DNA from: Sulfurimonas sp. HSL1-2
Lineage (GTDB): Bacteria > Campylobacterota > Campylobacteria > Campylobacterales > Sulfurimonadaceae
Length of the DNA: 64,000 nt
Direction of reading: 5' to 3'
NCBI RefSeq assembly: GCF_039645565.1
Contig: NZ_CP147914.1
Span: 1,423,573 to 1,487,572, forward strand
In this document: positions 32,226 to 39,532 of the stretch, piece by piece
How the letters are laid out: each line of letters starts with the position of its first letter
Numbering within the stretch: position 1 is the first letter of the stretch
Notes under the pieces: model-generated
Seen by the model: only the letters and a program-made list of their open reading frames with translations
Database searches by the model: none
Told to the model about the DNA's origin: nothing
Translations under genes and position numbers: made by a program

Positions 32226-33336
32226 ACTCGCCCTTTACGACCTTGTTCATCGTCTCCTTGGGAAGCTGCGGCACATAGGCCAGCAGCAGATTGTCCTCGA
32301 CATGCTGCGGATCAACGGCGCCGAAGAGCGCACTCAGGATCCCGCCGGAACGGGCGAACTGCAGTGCACTGATAATATCGGTGAGTTCGCCGGTGCCCAT
32401 CATCTCGGCCAGACGGATGTCGAACTTGCCCTTGAAGAGGTTCATCTGCAGCAGCGACGACGCCGCGAAACACTGCAGGCCGTACCCGTACGCCGCCTGC
32501 AGCAGCGTGTAATAACGGCCGTCCGGTCCCTTCTGGTTGGCATAGGTATACGCATGCGTTTTGGCGAGGTTGAACGGGATCTCGAGATAGCGCAGGTGGT
32601 GTTCCGGCCCTCCGACCTCTTCGGCGATGGTGACGATGTCCTTGAGGCTGAGATACTCCGTGTGCCCCATCTCGTATAAAAAGCCGTTCCATGCCGCGAT
32701 ACCGTAGTGGCGGATCTTGCCTTCGGCCACCAACGCTTCAAAGAGCTTGAACGCCTCTGCGATGCGCAGGCGGAGCGTCATATAGTCCACGTACCCCAGC
32801 TGGGTCTCCGGATTATGGAGGAAGAGCGCGTCGAGCGTCTCGACGCCCAGGTTCTTGAGCGACGTCTCAACGCTCCAGCGCAGGAATTTCGGGTTCATGC
32901 AGTGCTGGTCGACGACGATGTCGTCCTTGGCGGCGAGCCCCGCATCGAGCATATTCGTCTTGATCCAGTCGTAAGGGTCCGGGAAGGGGAAATCCAGGGG
33001 GATGAATCCCGCCTTCGAGGTGATAAACAGTTGTTCGCGGGTTGCTTTGCCCTCTGCAAAAAGCTCGGCAAGTGCCTCGCCGATCTCACGCTCGCTCATC
33101 TGGTAGCGGTAGTTGATCGCCGTATCGATGACGTTGATGCCGTTTTGCACCGCCATCTTGACCGCGTCTTTATAGTTGAGAACGTAGTTCTCTTCGCGGT
33201 AGGGCTCTTTGCGGAAGGTCCCGAGCCCCATCGACGAGAGAAATGCCTCGCCGTTGAAGCGGTAGAAGTCCCGACTGAATTTCGGGAACTGTTTCAGGTA
33301 GCCGAATGTGCCTTCTTTGGTCGCGTATGTGGCCAT
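32215..33336 (-). CDS. Aldo/keto reductase of the nif cluster
   Basis: 373 residues from the ATG at 33336, which shares its first base with the last base of the nifU stop codon, so the two are coupled. TIM-barrel AKR features: GINVIDTAINYRYQMSEREIGEAL with the catalytic Asp and Tyr, FITSKAG with the Lys, DALFLHNPE with the His, and HYGIAAWNG. No iron-sulfur insertion is seen. The combination with nifU and an FAD protein suggests a role tied to nitrogen fixation; the substrate is unknown. Confidence 0.82.
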   Translation of the reverse strand: MATYATKEGTFGYLKQFPKFSRDFYRFNGEAFLSSMGLGTFRKEPYREENYVLNYKDAVKMAVQNGINVIDTAINYRYQMSEREIGEALAELFAEGKATREQLFITSKAGFIPLDFPFPDPYDWIKTNMLDAGLAAKDDIVVDQHCMNPKFLRWSVETSLKNLGVETLDALFLHNPETQLGYVDYMTLRLRIAEAFKLFEALVAEGKIRHYGIAAWNGFLYEMGHTEYLSLKDIVTIAEEVGGPEHHLRYLEIPFNLAKTHAYTYANQKGPDGRYYTLLQAAYGYGLQCFAASSLLQMNLFKGKFDIRLAEMMGTGELTDIISALQFARSGGILSALFGAVDPQHVEDNLLLAYVPQLPKETMNKVVKGEYAV

Positions 33337-34307
33337 TAAGTAACGATTACCTTGATCGGAGCTTTGAGTTTGAAGTTGAGCATATCCTCGATACCCGCCA
33401 GCGTCGTCGTCGTATTCATGGAACAGCTCATACATTCACCCTGGTACTTGATGAGGACATCCCACTTGCCTTCGTTTGCAACGATGTCAAGCAGTTCGAC
33501 GTCACCGCCGTCGGCCTTGAGGGTCGGGCGGATATACTCTTCGAGAATGGACTCGACCGCTTTGATCTTCTGGACAAGGCCCATGGATTCGAAGGTGCCG
33601 TCGCCCTTCGCTTCGATGATTTTGCGGCTCTTCTCTTCGGCAGCGAGCTCCTCGAGCGCCTGGGAGAGCAGGTCGACGAGGTAGACGTCTTTCTTCTCGT
33701 GGCCGCCCGGTTTGATACAGGATTTACAGAAACCGCCCGCCTTGGTGTAGTCGGTGATCTCTTCGATGGATTTGAGCTTGTTGAGCTTGATAACCTCCAG
33801 GATCGTATCCTGGGAGACACGGGCACATTCACAGATGATGAACTCATCCTCGAAGCTCTCCATATCGACACCCTTGTAGATGGAAGCCGCTTTTTTGATG
33901 ACATCGTAGGCCATAACGGAACAGTGCATCTTCTGGCCCGGAACCGCCGGAACATCCGGATCGTCGCGCAGCGCTTTTTCGACGTCGATGTTCGTAATTT
34001 TCAGCGCATCGTCGACGGTCTTGCCCATACAGAGTTCGGCCATCATGTCCGAACTGGCGATCGCCGTACCGCAACCAAAACTTTTGAATTTGCTGACCTT
34101 GATCGTGTCCGTCGCCGGATCGATCAGCCAGTAAAGGCGTACGGCGTCACCGCAGCTCTCTGCACCGAAATCGGCGATAACGAGTTTATCATCGCCGGCA
34201 TCGGCTTCAGTGAGTTCTCCCATATTGATAGGATCGTTCATTCTACGCTGTACTTCGGTTGAGTACTCCTCCCAGAGCGCTCCGCCGATCAAATCATCTC
34301 TAGCCAT
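33336..34307 (-). CDS. nifU: NifU Fe-S cluster scaffold
   Basis: 323 residues with all three NifU parts. The IscU-like N-terminal domain has Cys in ESCGDAVRL, FGCGTAI and MHCSVMA. The central [2Fe-2S] BFD-like domain has CECARVSQDTI and GFCKSCI. The C-terminal Nfu domain has LKADGGDVELLD and GECMSCSMNTT (C-x2-C). It assembles clusters for nitrogenase and its maturation proteins. The N-terminus (MARDDLIGGALWEEYS) is of the Campylobacterota type. A sigma-54 promoter precedes it. NifS is not in the window. Confidence 0.93.
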   Translation of the reverse strand: MARDDLIGGALWEEYSTEVQRRMNDPINMGELTEADAGDDKLVIADFGAESCGDAVRLYWLIDPATDTIKVSKFKSFGCGTAIASSDMMAELCMGKTVDDALKITNIDVEKALRDDPDVPAVPGQKMHCSVMAYDVIKKAASIYKGVDMESFEDEFIICECARVSQDTILEVIKLNKLKSIEEITDYTKAGGFCKSCIKPGGHEKKDVYLVDLLSQALEELAAEEKSRKIIEAKGDGTFESMGLVQKIKAVESILEEYIRPTLKADGGDVELLDIVANEGKWDVLIKYQGECMSCSMNTTTTLAGIEDMLNFKLKAPIKVIVT

Positions 34308-34346
34308 TTTGTGACCCCTTTTAAAAAAGATTTCTACCGGCCATTA

Positions 34347-34362
34347 TGCAAATGGTGTTCCA
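34347..34362 (-). promoter_or_regulatory. Sigma-54 promoter of nifU
   Basis: Minus strand TGGAACACCATTTGCA: GG and GC separated by 10 bp, -12 TTGCA intact. It lies about 40 bp before the nifU ATG and should drive nifU, the aldo/keto reductase, the FAD protein and nifT. Confidence 0.82.
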
Positions 34363-34393
34363 GTTGAGCATCCCCGCGCAAACGACGCTGAGA

Positions 34394-34407
34394 TGACAAA
34401 ATTGTCA
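34394..34407. promoter_or_regulatory. Palindrome between nifU and the P-II-like gene
   Basis: TGACAAAATTGTCA is a near-perfect 14-bp palindrome (one central asymmetry) placed about 32 bp upstream of the nifU -24 box and 60 bp before the divergent P-II-like start. The location fits an operator or activator site. A close relative, GACAAATTTGTC, occurs at 38007-38018 between nifF and nifW. Confidence 0.4.
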
Positions 34408-34467
34408 CCCTCCGACGTCAGGAATACCTTATGCAGTATCTATGGTAATCCAATGAAAGGATCAGCC

Positions 34468-34863
34468 ATGTACCAACTGACTGCCATCTTCAACCGCAGT
34501 TGCCTCAGTGATGTGTTACTGGAGCTCAAAGAGCACGCTATCGAAGGCGTCACCATCAGCGAGGTCATCGGTAAAGGCGGGTTGGCGTTTGACGACGCGG
34601 GCCCCGTCGAACTCGATGAGAACATCCGCCTCGACATCGTCGTCTCGAACGAACTCTTCAAAGAGGCGGCCAAAGAGGCGATCCGTTGCAATACCCGCGA
34701 TCTCGGCAAGGGAAGCGGCAAAATGTGGGTGACGCCGGTCCTGGAAGTCGAACGGATCCGCACCGGCGAAATCAACGAAGCGGCGCTGCGCCACAGCGAC
34801 AACGACGAGCGCGCGCTGCACTTTGACAGCTACTACACCGCCATCGACACCCCGGCGAGCTGA
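34468..34863 (+). CDS. P-II-like nitrogen regulatory protein with short T-loop
   Basis: 131 residues from the ATG at 34468, preceded by AAAGGA; the frame to 34393 has no ribosome site. It shows the P-II order: N-terminal strand YQLTAIFNRS, VTISEVIGKGG, and the B/C-loop region GKMWVTPVLEVERIRTGEINEAAL. The T-loop is several residues short and the uridylylated Tyr 51 is missing, so control by GlnD is unlikely. A C-terminal extension of about 20 residues follows. It could sense 2-oxoglutarate or ATP/ADP for NifA or nitrogenase. Divergent from nifU, convergent with rpoN. Confidence 0.72.
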   Translation: MYQLTAIFNRSCLSDVLLELKEHAIEGVTISEVIGKGGLAFDDAGPVELDENIRLDIVVSNELFKEAAKEAIRCNTRDLGKGSGKMWVTPVLEVERIRTGEINEAALRHSDNDERALHFDSYYTAIDTPAS

Positions 34864-34866
34864 GCC

Positions 34867-36135
34867 TCAGCGCTCGGCCAGTTTGTAAAGGAAACGCCGC
34901 TCTTTGAAGGGCGGTATCTCCAGCTCCTGGCGGTACTTCGCGATGGAGCGCCGCACCATGGAGATCCCGAAGCGCGCTTCGATCTTCTCATGCAGGATCT
35001 TGTCGCTGAAAGGCTTGTCATGATCCTCGCTTTTGACCAGCCGCTCCAGGAAATGTTTGATCTCCGCCGTAGAGACGTTCCCGATCGCGTTGGAGAAGAA
35101 ATCCTTGAAGGCGAACACCCCCCGCTCCGTCTCCAGGTACTTGTCGCTGATGGCGCGTGAGATCGTCGATTCGTTAAAACCGAGTTCGTCCGCCACGTCC
35201 TGCAGTTTCAGCGGCTGCAGCTCCCCGCCCATGAAGAAGGCGTACTGCTTCTCCAGCAGCACCAGCGTTACGTTGTAAAGCGTCGCCTTGCGCAGGTCGA
35301 GCAGCTTGACGAGCTCGCGTGCCTCTTTGAACTTCTGTTTGGCAAAATTGTCATACTTGTCGATCTGCGTCACTTTAAGGTCGGGGTAGAAGGCGTTATT
35401 CATCTTGATGGTGAACTCGCCCCCCTGAAAGGCGACGTAGAGGTCAGGCAGCACCGGCGGCTCGCTCTCCATGTACTCCAGCGCCGGCGGGTTCTTGAGG
35501 TGGCTTATCACCTCTTTCGCGTCGTGAAGGCGCGGGTGGTTGACGAACTTCTCCATTGACTCGAAACGGGTGATCATCGCACTGACGAGAATGCTCAGCT
35601 CATCGTCCATGTCGACCTCGTTGAGCTGGAAGAGGAACGACTCTTTGTAATCCTTTGCCCCCACGCCCGAAGGCTCCAGGTAGGCAAAACGCTGACGTAC
35701 CTTCTCGACCTGCTGCGCATCGGTATCGCACTGTTCGGCGATCTCTTCGACGGAGCCTTCGAAGTACCCCTCGTCGCTGATATAGTAGATGATCTGGCGG
35801 GCGATCTTCTGGGAGATCGGGGTCGGAAAGAGCGGTGCGGCGATCTGCTCGTCGAGTCTCTCATAAAGCGACTGGCTCGAGACGCTCAGCCACTCGATTT
35901 CATCGCTGGAGGCGTTGGAAACATGGTTCTGGTACTCCATGTAGGCACGATGCGATCGTTCCGAAGAGCTCTCCGAGACTTCGAATCCCGACGAAACTTC
36001 AAGACAGGGGTTTTCACTCGAAATGACCTGCAGGTGTTTGTCCAGGTCCGAAAGCGAACACTGTAGCAGCGGCAGCCATGTCTGCATGGAGAGGCGCGGC
36101 AGCTGTTTCTGTTTGAGGTTTAAAGCTTGTTTCAT
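34867..36135 (-). CDS. rpoN: RNA polymerase sigma-54 factor RpoN
   Basis: 422 residues. Region I is Gln/Leu-rich (LNLKQKQLPRLSMQTWLPLLQ, activator interaction). The core-binding region covers about 90-290. The DNA-binding HTH (LQDVADELGFNESTISRAI) precedes the RpoN box, here MVRRSIAKYRQELEIP, which reads the -24 GG. It is somewhat shorter than enterobacterial RpoN. Campylobacterota carry an rpoN for flagella, so this gene may be a second, nif-dedicated copy or the only copy relocated here; the window cannot decide. Divergent ferredoxin operon upstream is separated by a terminator. Confidence 0.9.
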   Translation of the reverse strand: MKQALNLKQKQLPRLSMQTWLPLLQCSLSDLDKHLQVISSENPCLEVSSGFEVSESSSERSHRAYMEYQNHVSNASSDEIEWLSVSSQSLYERLDEQIAAPLFPTPISQKIARQIIYYISDEGYFEGSVEEIAEQCDTDAQQVEKVRQRFAYLEPSGVGAKDYKESFLFQLNEVDMDDELSILVSAMITRFESMEKFVNHPRLHDAKEVISHLKNPPALEYMESEPPVLPDLYVAFQGGEFTIKMNNAFYPDLKVTQIDKYDNFAKQKFKEARELVKLLDLRKATLYNVTLVLLEKQYAFFMGGELQPLKLQDVADELGFNESTISRAISDKYLETERGVFAFKDFFSNAIGNVSTAEIKHFLERLVKSEDHDKPFSDKILHEKIEARFGISMVRRSIAKYRQELEIPPFKERRFLYKLAER

Positions 36136-36239
36136 CGTCTAATCATACCCCTGCTGCAAATATTGTGATACGGAAATGTGGATATATTTTGTGCATTTAT
36201 TGCACAAAATGCAAAATTTGTTCTAGAAGTTTCGAAAAT

Positions 36240-36277
36240 GTAGAAGAAAAAGGAGTCCGAAGGGGAAAACCCTTCGG
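36240..36277 (-). terminator. Terminator after the ferredoxin pair
   Basis: Perfect 8-bp stem CCGAAGGG/CCCTTCGG (36257-36264 with 36270-36277) and, in minus-strand direction, CTCCTTTTTCTTC downstream. It starts 6 nt after the stop of the 96-aa ferredoxin and insulates rpoN. Confidence 0.78.
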
Positions 36278-36282
36278 GAAGA

Positions 36283-36573
36283 TTAGTACTTCAGGCGGAC
36301 CAGACCGTTGGGCTGGGCAATTTTCATCTGGCAGGCCAGACGTGCTTTCGGGCTGGATTCGTTCAGCGTTTTCATGACCGCTTTTTCTTTGTCCGTCATG
36401 TCGCTGAGGAAGTCCATACCGGACTCAACGAAGACCACGCAGGTCCCGCATTCGCCGTCACGGCAACCGAACGGCAGGGCAGAACCTGACGCTTCAACAA
36501 TGTCCTGAATCGTTTTACCCGGCTTGACGTTGATCGCCAGGAAGTCGTTCATAATTTCTACACGTGTTGTCAT
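36283..36573 (-). CDS. 2Fe-2S ferredoxin (plant type), first of two
   Basis: 96 residues with the plant-type [2Fe-2S] motif FGCRDGECGTC (C-x4-C-x2-C) and the fourth ligand in ARLACQMKI. No signal peptide. It would carry electrons for nitrogenase or for NifB/NifEN maturation. It follows the second ferredoxin after 15 bp and ends the operon before a terminator. Confidence 0.88.
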   Translation of the reverse strand: MTTRVEIMNDFLAINVKPGKTIQDIVEASGSALPFGCRDGECGTCVVFVESGMDFLSDMTDKEKAVMKTLNESSPKARLACQMKIAQPNGLVRLKY

Positions 36574-36588
36574 CTTTAACTCCTTTTT

Positions 36589-36969
36589 TTACTCGAATGG
36601 TTTAACGATAATATCGCTTCTTACAATGCACTGGCATGCGAGACGAATCGGTGTCTGGCGGTTGAATTGCTGGGCAACTTCCGCCTCCTTTTTCGTAATC
36701 GCACCCATTTCGACCAGGGTGTCGAGCTCTTTGTCTTCCATATAGTAAGACTGAGCATGTGCATCATAATCTTCGGCCGTAGAGTTCATTGGCTCTTCGA
36801 CGCTGAGATCTTCGATCTTTACCGCACAGCTCCCGCACGTCCCGTCCTTGCACTCGGTCGGGATTTTCACGCCGTTGCTCTCCGCTACACGCAGAAGCAC
36901 GTCGCCGGTACGGGCCTGTACACGCTTGTCCATGCCATCGCCAAATCCGCAAAAAATGACGTTTGCCAT
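36589..36969 (-). CDS. 2Fe-2S ferredoxin, second of two, with insertion
   Basis: 126 residues. Motif TECKDGTCGSC supplies three ligands, and RLACQCIV the fourth (with an extra Cys). Between them is an insertion of about 40 residues (AEDYDAHAQSYYMEDKELDT), making it longer than its neighbour. This resembles the FeSII/Shethna-type protective ferredoxins only loosely; a simple electron carrier role is as likely. Ribosome site GGAGAACGAC upstream. Located between nifZ and the 96-aa ferredoxin. Confidence 0.85.
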   Translation of the reverse strand: MANVIFCGFGDGMDKRVQARTGDVLLRVAESNGVKIPTECKDGTCGSCAVKIEDLSVEEPMNSTAEDYDAHAQSYYMEDKELDTLVEMGAITKKEAEVAQQFNRQTPIRLACQCIVRSDIIVKPFE

Positions 36970-37037
36970 GTCGTTCTCCTTCTTTTAATCCCTCGCTGCA
37001 TCATGGCAGATGCATCAAGTTCGTCAATACCCAAAAT

Positions 37038-37490
37038 TCAGGCCATATCTCCTTCATCTTGGGATTGCGCCCCTTTTGCGGCGAATTCGGCAGCCTCTTT
37101 TTCTGCGGCGGCTTTGGCGAGCTTTTCTGCTTCGCGCTTGGCGCGGTGTTCGCGGATCCAGCGCAGCTCGTCCTCTACCTCGTCGTAGCCGTCTTCCTCC
37201 TCGACGGCAACAAGCTCGCCTTCGCGGCAGCCGAAGGTGGAACCCTCTTCGATGAACTTGACGTCGTAGACGCGGATCACCTGCAGGAAGTCACCGATAT
37301 TCGTGACGTACCCCTCGGCACCCGGTTCGACGAGGATACCGTCACGCGGGTGGAACGGGTTCGTGCCGTCATTGCGGATCGCCTTCGTGATTTTGACCCG
37401 CTGGCCGATCCGGAAGACCGGGAGAATGGCATCTTTCTTTGAGGGGGATATCATTTTGCTGTCAGCAGTCGACATTTGATTTTCATCCAT
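37038..37490 (-). CDS. nifZ: NifZ family protein
   Basis: 150 residues. The NifZ core lies at about 25-90: IGQRVKITKAIRNDGTNPF, then GYVTNIGDFLQVIRVYDVKF. NifZ acts as a chaperone in P-cluster maturation of the MoFe protein. A highly charged C-terminal helix (about 100-150, Lys/Glu/Ala-rich) extends beyond the core. The start at 37490 has AGGAGG 6 nt upstream. It is preceded by nifW and followed by the ferredoxin pair. Confidence 0.88.
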   Translation of the reverse strand: MDENQMSTADSKMISPSKKDAILPVFRIGQRVKITKAIRNDGTNPFHPRDGILVEPGAEGYVTNIGDFLQVIRVYDVKFIEEGSTFGCREGELVAVEEEDGYDEVEDELRWIREHRAKREAEKLAKAAAEKEAAEFAAKGAQSQDEGDMA

Positions 37491-37549
37491 TGCTTACCTC
37501 CTGTATTTTGTTCGCTTGGCCTATCCGGAATTCCGGGAGAAGCGCATCT

Positions 37550-37930
37550 TTAGTTGAAGCTGAGATCCGCCTGGCTCGTACAGGCGTGAACGCCGTTGCT
37601 CACTTCTTCGACGTCGCTGCAGCTCTCCGAGGTCGAACAGGTCCCGCAGGCGCTCTCTTTTCCGAACATATCCCAGACGTCCGCCGCGGACGGGGCGTAA
37701 CCGTTCTCGAAATTCTTGTACACGGTGATGAGTGCAAACTTGTAGTATTCGAGCAGTTTCTCATCACCCTCGAGATCGCTCCCGATGGCGCGATCCATCA
37801 TTGCACCAAACTCCTTCAAAATGTGAAAACGTTTGACGTACACGAGACGCTCATCATAATCGAGATCGAAGAAATCAAAATAGTCTTCGGCATCGGTCAG
37901 CGACTGAAACTCTGTGAGTGTACCCATCAT
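37550..37930 (-). CDS. nifW: NifW, nitrogenase-stabilising/protective protein
   Basis: 126 residues with the family features EFQSLTDAEDYFDFFDLDYDE, VKRFHILKEFGAMMDRAI and LLEYYKFALITVYKNFEN. NifW associates with the MoFe protein and protects or helps mature it. The C-terminus has an additional Cys-rich tail (ACGTCSTSESC, then HAC) not typical of NifW, which may bind metal. It lies 89 bp after nifF and 60 bp before nifZ. Confidence 0.87.
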   Translation of the reverse strand: MMGTLTEFQSLTDAEDYFDFFDLDYDERLVYVKRFHILKEFGAMMDRAIGSDLEGDEKLLEYYKFALITVYKNFENGYAPSAADVWDMFGKESACGTCSTSESCSDVEEVSNGVHACTSQADLSFN

Positions 37931-37992
37931 CTATCCTTTCTATGTGATTTGCAATTTTGATTCTTTAGTTTTTTGTCAAAAGAATCATTTAA

Positions 37993-38028
37993 GGGACTGA
38001 AAAGGTGACAAATTTGTCTTACAGTCCC
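37993..38028. other. Stem-loop overlapping the end of nifF
   Basis: GGGACTG (37993-37999) pairs with CAGTCCC (38022-38028), the latter including the last codons of nifF. The loop holds a further palindrome, GACAAATTTGTC. It lacks a T run directly after, so it could be an mRNA processing or stability hairpin, or an operator before nifW. Confidence 0.5.
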
Positions 38029-38537
38029 ATCTCCTGCTTAAGCTGTCCCGCCCAGGCGCTGACGCGCTCTTCGGTCAGGTCTTCCTGGTTGACTTTGTCG
38101 ATCGGGAGACCGATAAATTTGCCGTCTTTCTCTGCGGCGGAGAACTTATAGGTGTACCCCTCCGTCGGCCAGTAACCGTATTCGGTATCCGCGCCGAGCT
38201 GGGTAAAGAGCTTTTTGAACTTTACCAGGGCACTGACGAACTCCTCGCCGTGGGTATCCTGGTCACCGGCACCGAAAAACGCGACTTTCTTGCCGCTGAA
38301 ATCGGGGGTTTCGCTCTCAAGCTCCATCATCGGATCGACCCAGTCACGCTGCGGGTCGCCCTGCCCCCACGTGGAGGAGCCGATCAGCAGTACGTCGAAA
38401 TCGTCGAATTGTTCGAGGTCGTCAAAATCCTCTTCCATATTGATCAGTTCTGCGCCTTCAAACTGCTCCTCGAGCAGTTCCGCCACTTCTTGTGTCGCAC
38501 CGGTACTGCTACCGACGAAAATACCTACTGTTGCCAT
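38019..38537 (-). CDS. nifF: Flavodoxin, NifF type
   Basis: 172 residues, long-chain flavodoxin. FMN phosphate loop GSSTGATQEVAE, the Trp-containing 50s-loop equivalent IGSSTWGQGD, and the 90s loop GAGDQDTHGEEF, followed by the long-chain insertion (about 115-140). In nif clusters it delivers low-potential electrons to NifH. It sits between the NifX-associated gene and nifW. A terminal stem-loop overlaps its stop. Confidence 0.9.
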   Translation of the reverse strand: MATVGIFVGSSTGATQEVAELLEEQFEGAELINMEEDFDDLEQFDDFDVLLIGSSTWGQGDPQRDWVDPMMELESETPDFSGKKVAFFGAGDQDTHGEEFVSALVKFKKLFTQLGADTEYGYWPTEGYTYKFSAAEKDGKFIGLPIDKVNQEDLTEERVSAWAGQLKQEMGL

Positions 38538-38560
38538 ATATGTCTCTCTCCTAGTTGTAA

Positions 38561-39016
38561 TTAAGCTTTGTCTTTGCAGGGTTTGTACTGTTCGTAGATC
38601 TCGAACGCTCTGTCGAGCAGTTTCTGACCGTCTTCGTACAGTTTGTCAAGGGTGCGGAAGCTGAAGCGGTGCGCGTCTTTGAAATACTTGTCCACCAGGA
38701 CGATCTTGTCCGCGATGACGATACAGCGTCCGAACCCTTCATGGCTCATCTCCATAACGACGTTGCACATGACGCCCGTCTTGCGTTCGAACTGCAGGGC
38801 GATCGCCTTGTAGATCATCTTGATCTCGCCGATCAGCATCTCGTCGATATCCGCGATGATGGGGATCTCCTTGAGCTGCTCTTTCGTTTTGACGTATTTT
38901 TTCGTCAACAGCTCCTCGTCGCTCATTTTGGACCAGTTACCAAACTGGTCTGTCGCACGCAGCTGACGGATCAGCTCCTCGGTGAATGCATTGATTTCAA
39001 GTGCCGTGTCGCTCAT
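38561..39016 (-). CDS. NifX-associated nitrogen-fixation protein (DUF269)
   Basis: 151 residues, matching the NifX-associated family seen between nifX and ferredoxin genes: FTEELIRQLRATDQFGNWSKMSDEELL near the N-terminus, and a C-terminal block with EGFGRCIVIADKIVLVDKYFKDAHRF. Two Cys residues. Role probably in FeMo-co precursor handling together with NifX. The gap to nifX is 40 bp, to nifF 23 bp. Confidence 0.87.
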   Translation of the reverse strand: MSDTALEINAFTEELIRQLRATDQFGNWSKMSDEELLTKKYVKTKEQLKEIPIIADIDEMLIGEIKMIYKAIALQFERKTGVMCNVVMEMSHEGFGRCIVIADKIVLVDKYFKDAHRFSFRTLDKLYEDGQKLLDRAFEIYEQYKPCKDKA

Positions 39017-39056
39017 TATTTTCCTTCTTTTGATGTTGCTTGTCGTCTTGCGACGG

Positions 39057-39515
39057 TTATTCGACGGCCCAGCGCGCCAGGCGCGGGTCCTCTTTGGTTT
39101 CCATGTTGATGATCCGCTTGACCCACGGCGGCGGGTTGCCGTTGATCATCTCCACCAGTTCCCCCAGGATCTCTTCGATCCGGCGCGGGTCGGGTACCTT
39201 CATCGGGTTGATACCCGCACGGATCACCTTGGCCGCTGCCGTACCGCCGATGGATTCGACGTACATGATGTTGATCCCTTCGAGGCACTGCACCTTGAAG
39301 TCCGTCTTGTCGTCGCCCGTCAGGCCGGACGTATCCGACTTGATCACACCGTTAAGCTCATAGCCGTCCTTGGAGACGTTGTACACGACGAACTCCTTCG
39401 CCCCTCCGAAGTGCGCGTTGACCGTCTCCATGTCTTTCGACGCAAAAGCGACTTTCATCGCGTTTTCCAGTTTTCCGGTTGTCTCAACGCTGATCTTCGT
39501 ACTTTCTCCCATCAT
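39057..39515 (-). CDS. nifX: NifX, FeMo-cofactor biosynthesis protein
   Basis: 152 residues of the NifX/NafY/NifB-C fold: MKVAFASKDMETVNAHFGGAKEF with the metal-cluster His, GINIMYVESIGGTAAAKVIRAGINPMKV, and a C-terminal helix (ILGELVEMINGNPPPWVKRI). NifX binds the NifB cofactor and VK-cluster and hands it to NifEN. Located directly after nifN (17 bp). Confidence 0.9.
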   Translation of the reverse strand: MMGESTKISVETTGKLENAMKVAFASKDMETVNAHFGGAKEFVVYNVSKDGYELNGVIKSDTSGLTGDDKTDFKVQCLEGINIMYVESIGGTAAAKVIRAGINPMKVPDPRRIEEILGELVEMINGNPPPWVKRIINMETKEDPRLARWAVE

Positions 39516-39532
39516 GACCCCTTCAATTCGAT

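Noticed and set aside
36150-36170. Sigma-54-like sequence upstream of rpoN (TATCACAATATTTGCA)
   Set aside because: TTGCA and CAC are there, but the invariant -24 GG is AT. Too weak to call.
37930-37975. AAGAATCAAAATTGCA before nifW as a sigma-54 promoter
   Set aside because: The -24 pair is AG rather than GG and the CAC element is missing; nifW is probably transcribed with upstream nif genes.
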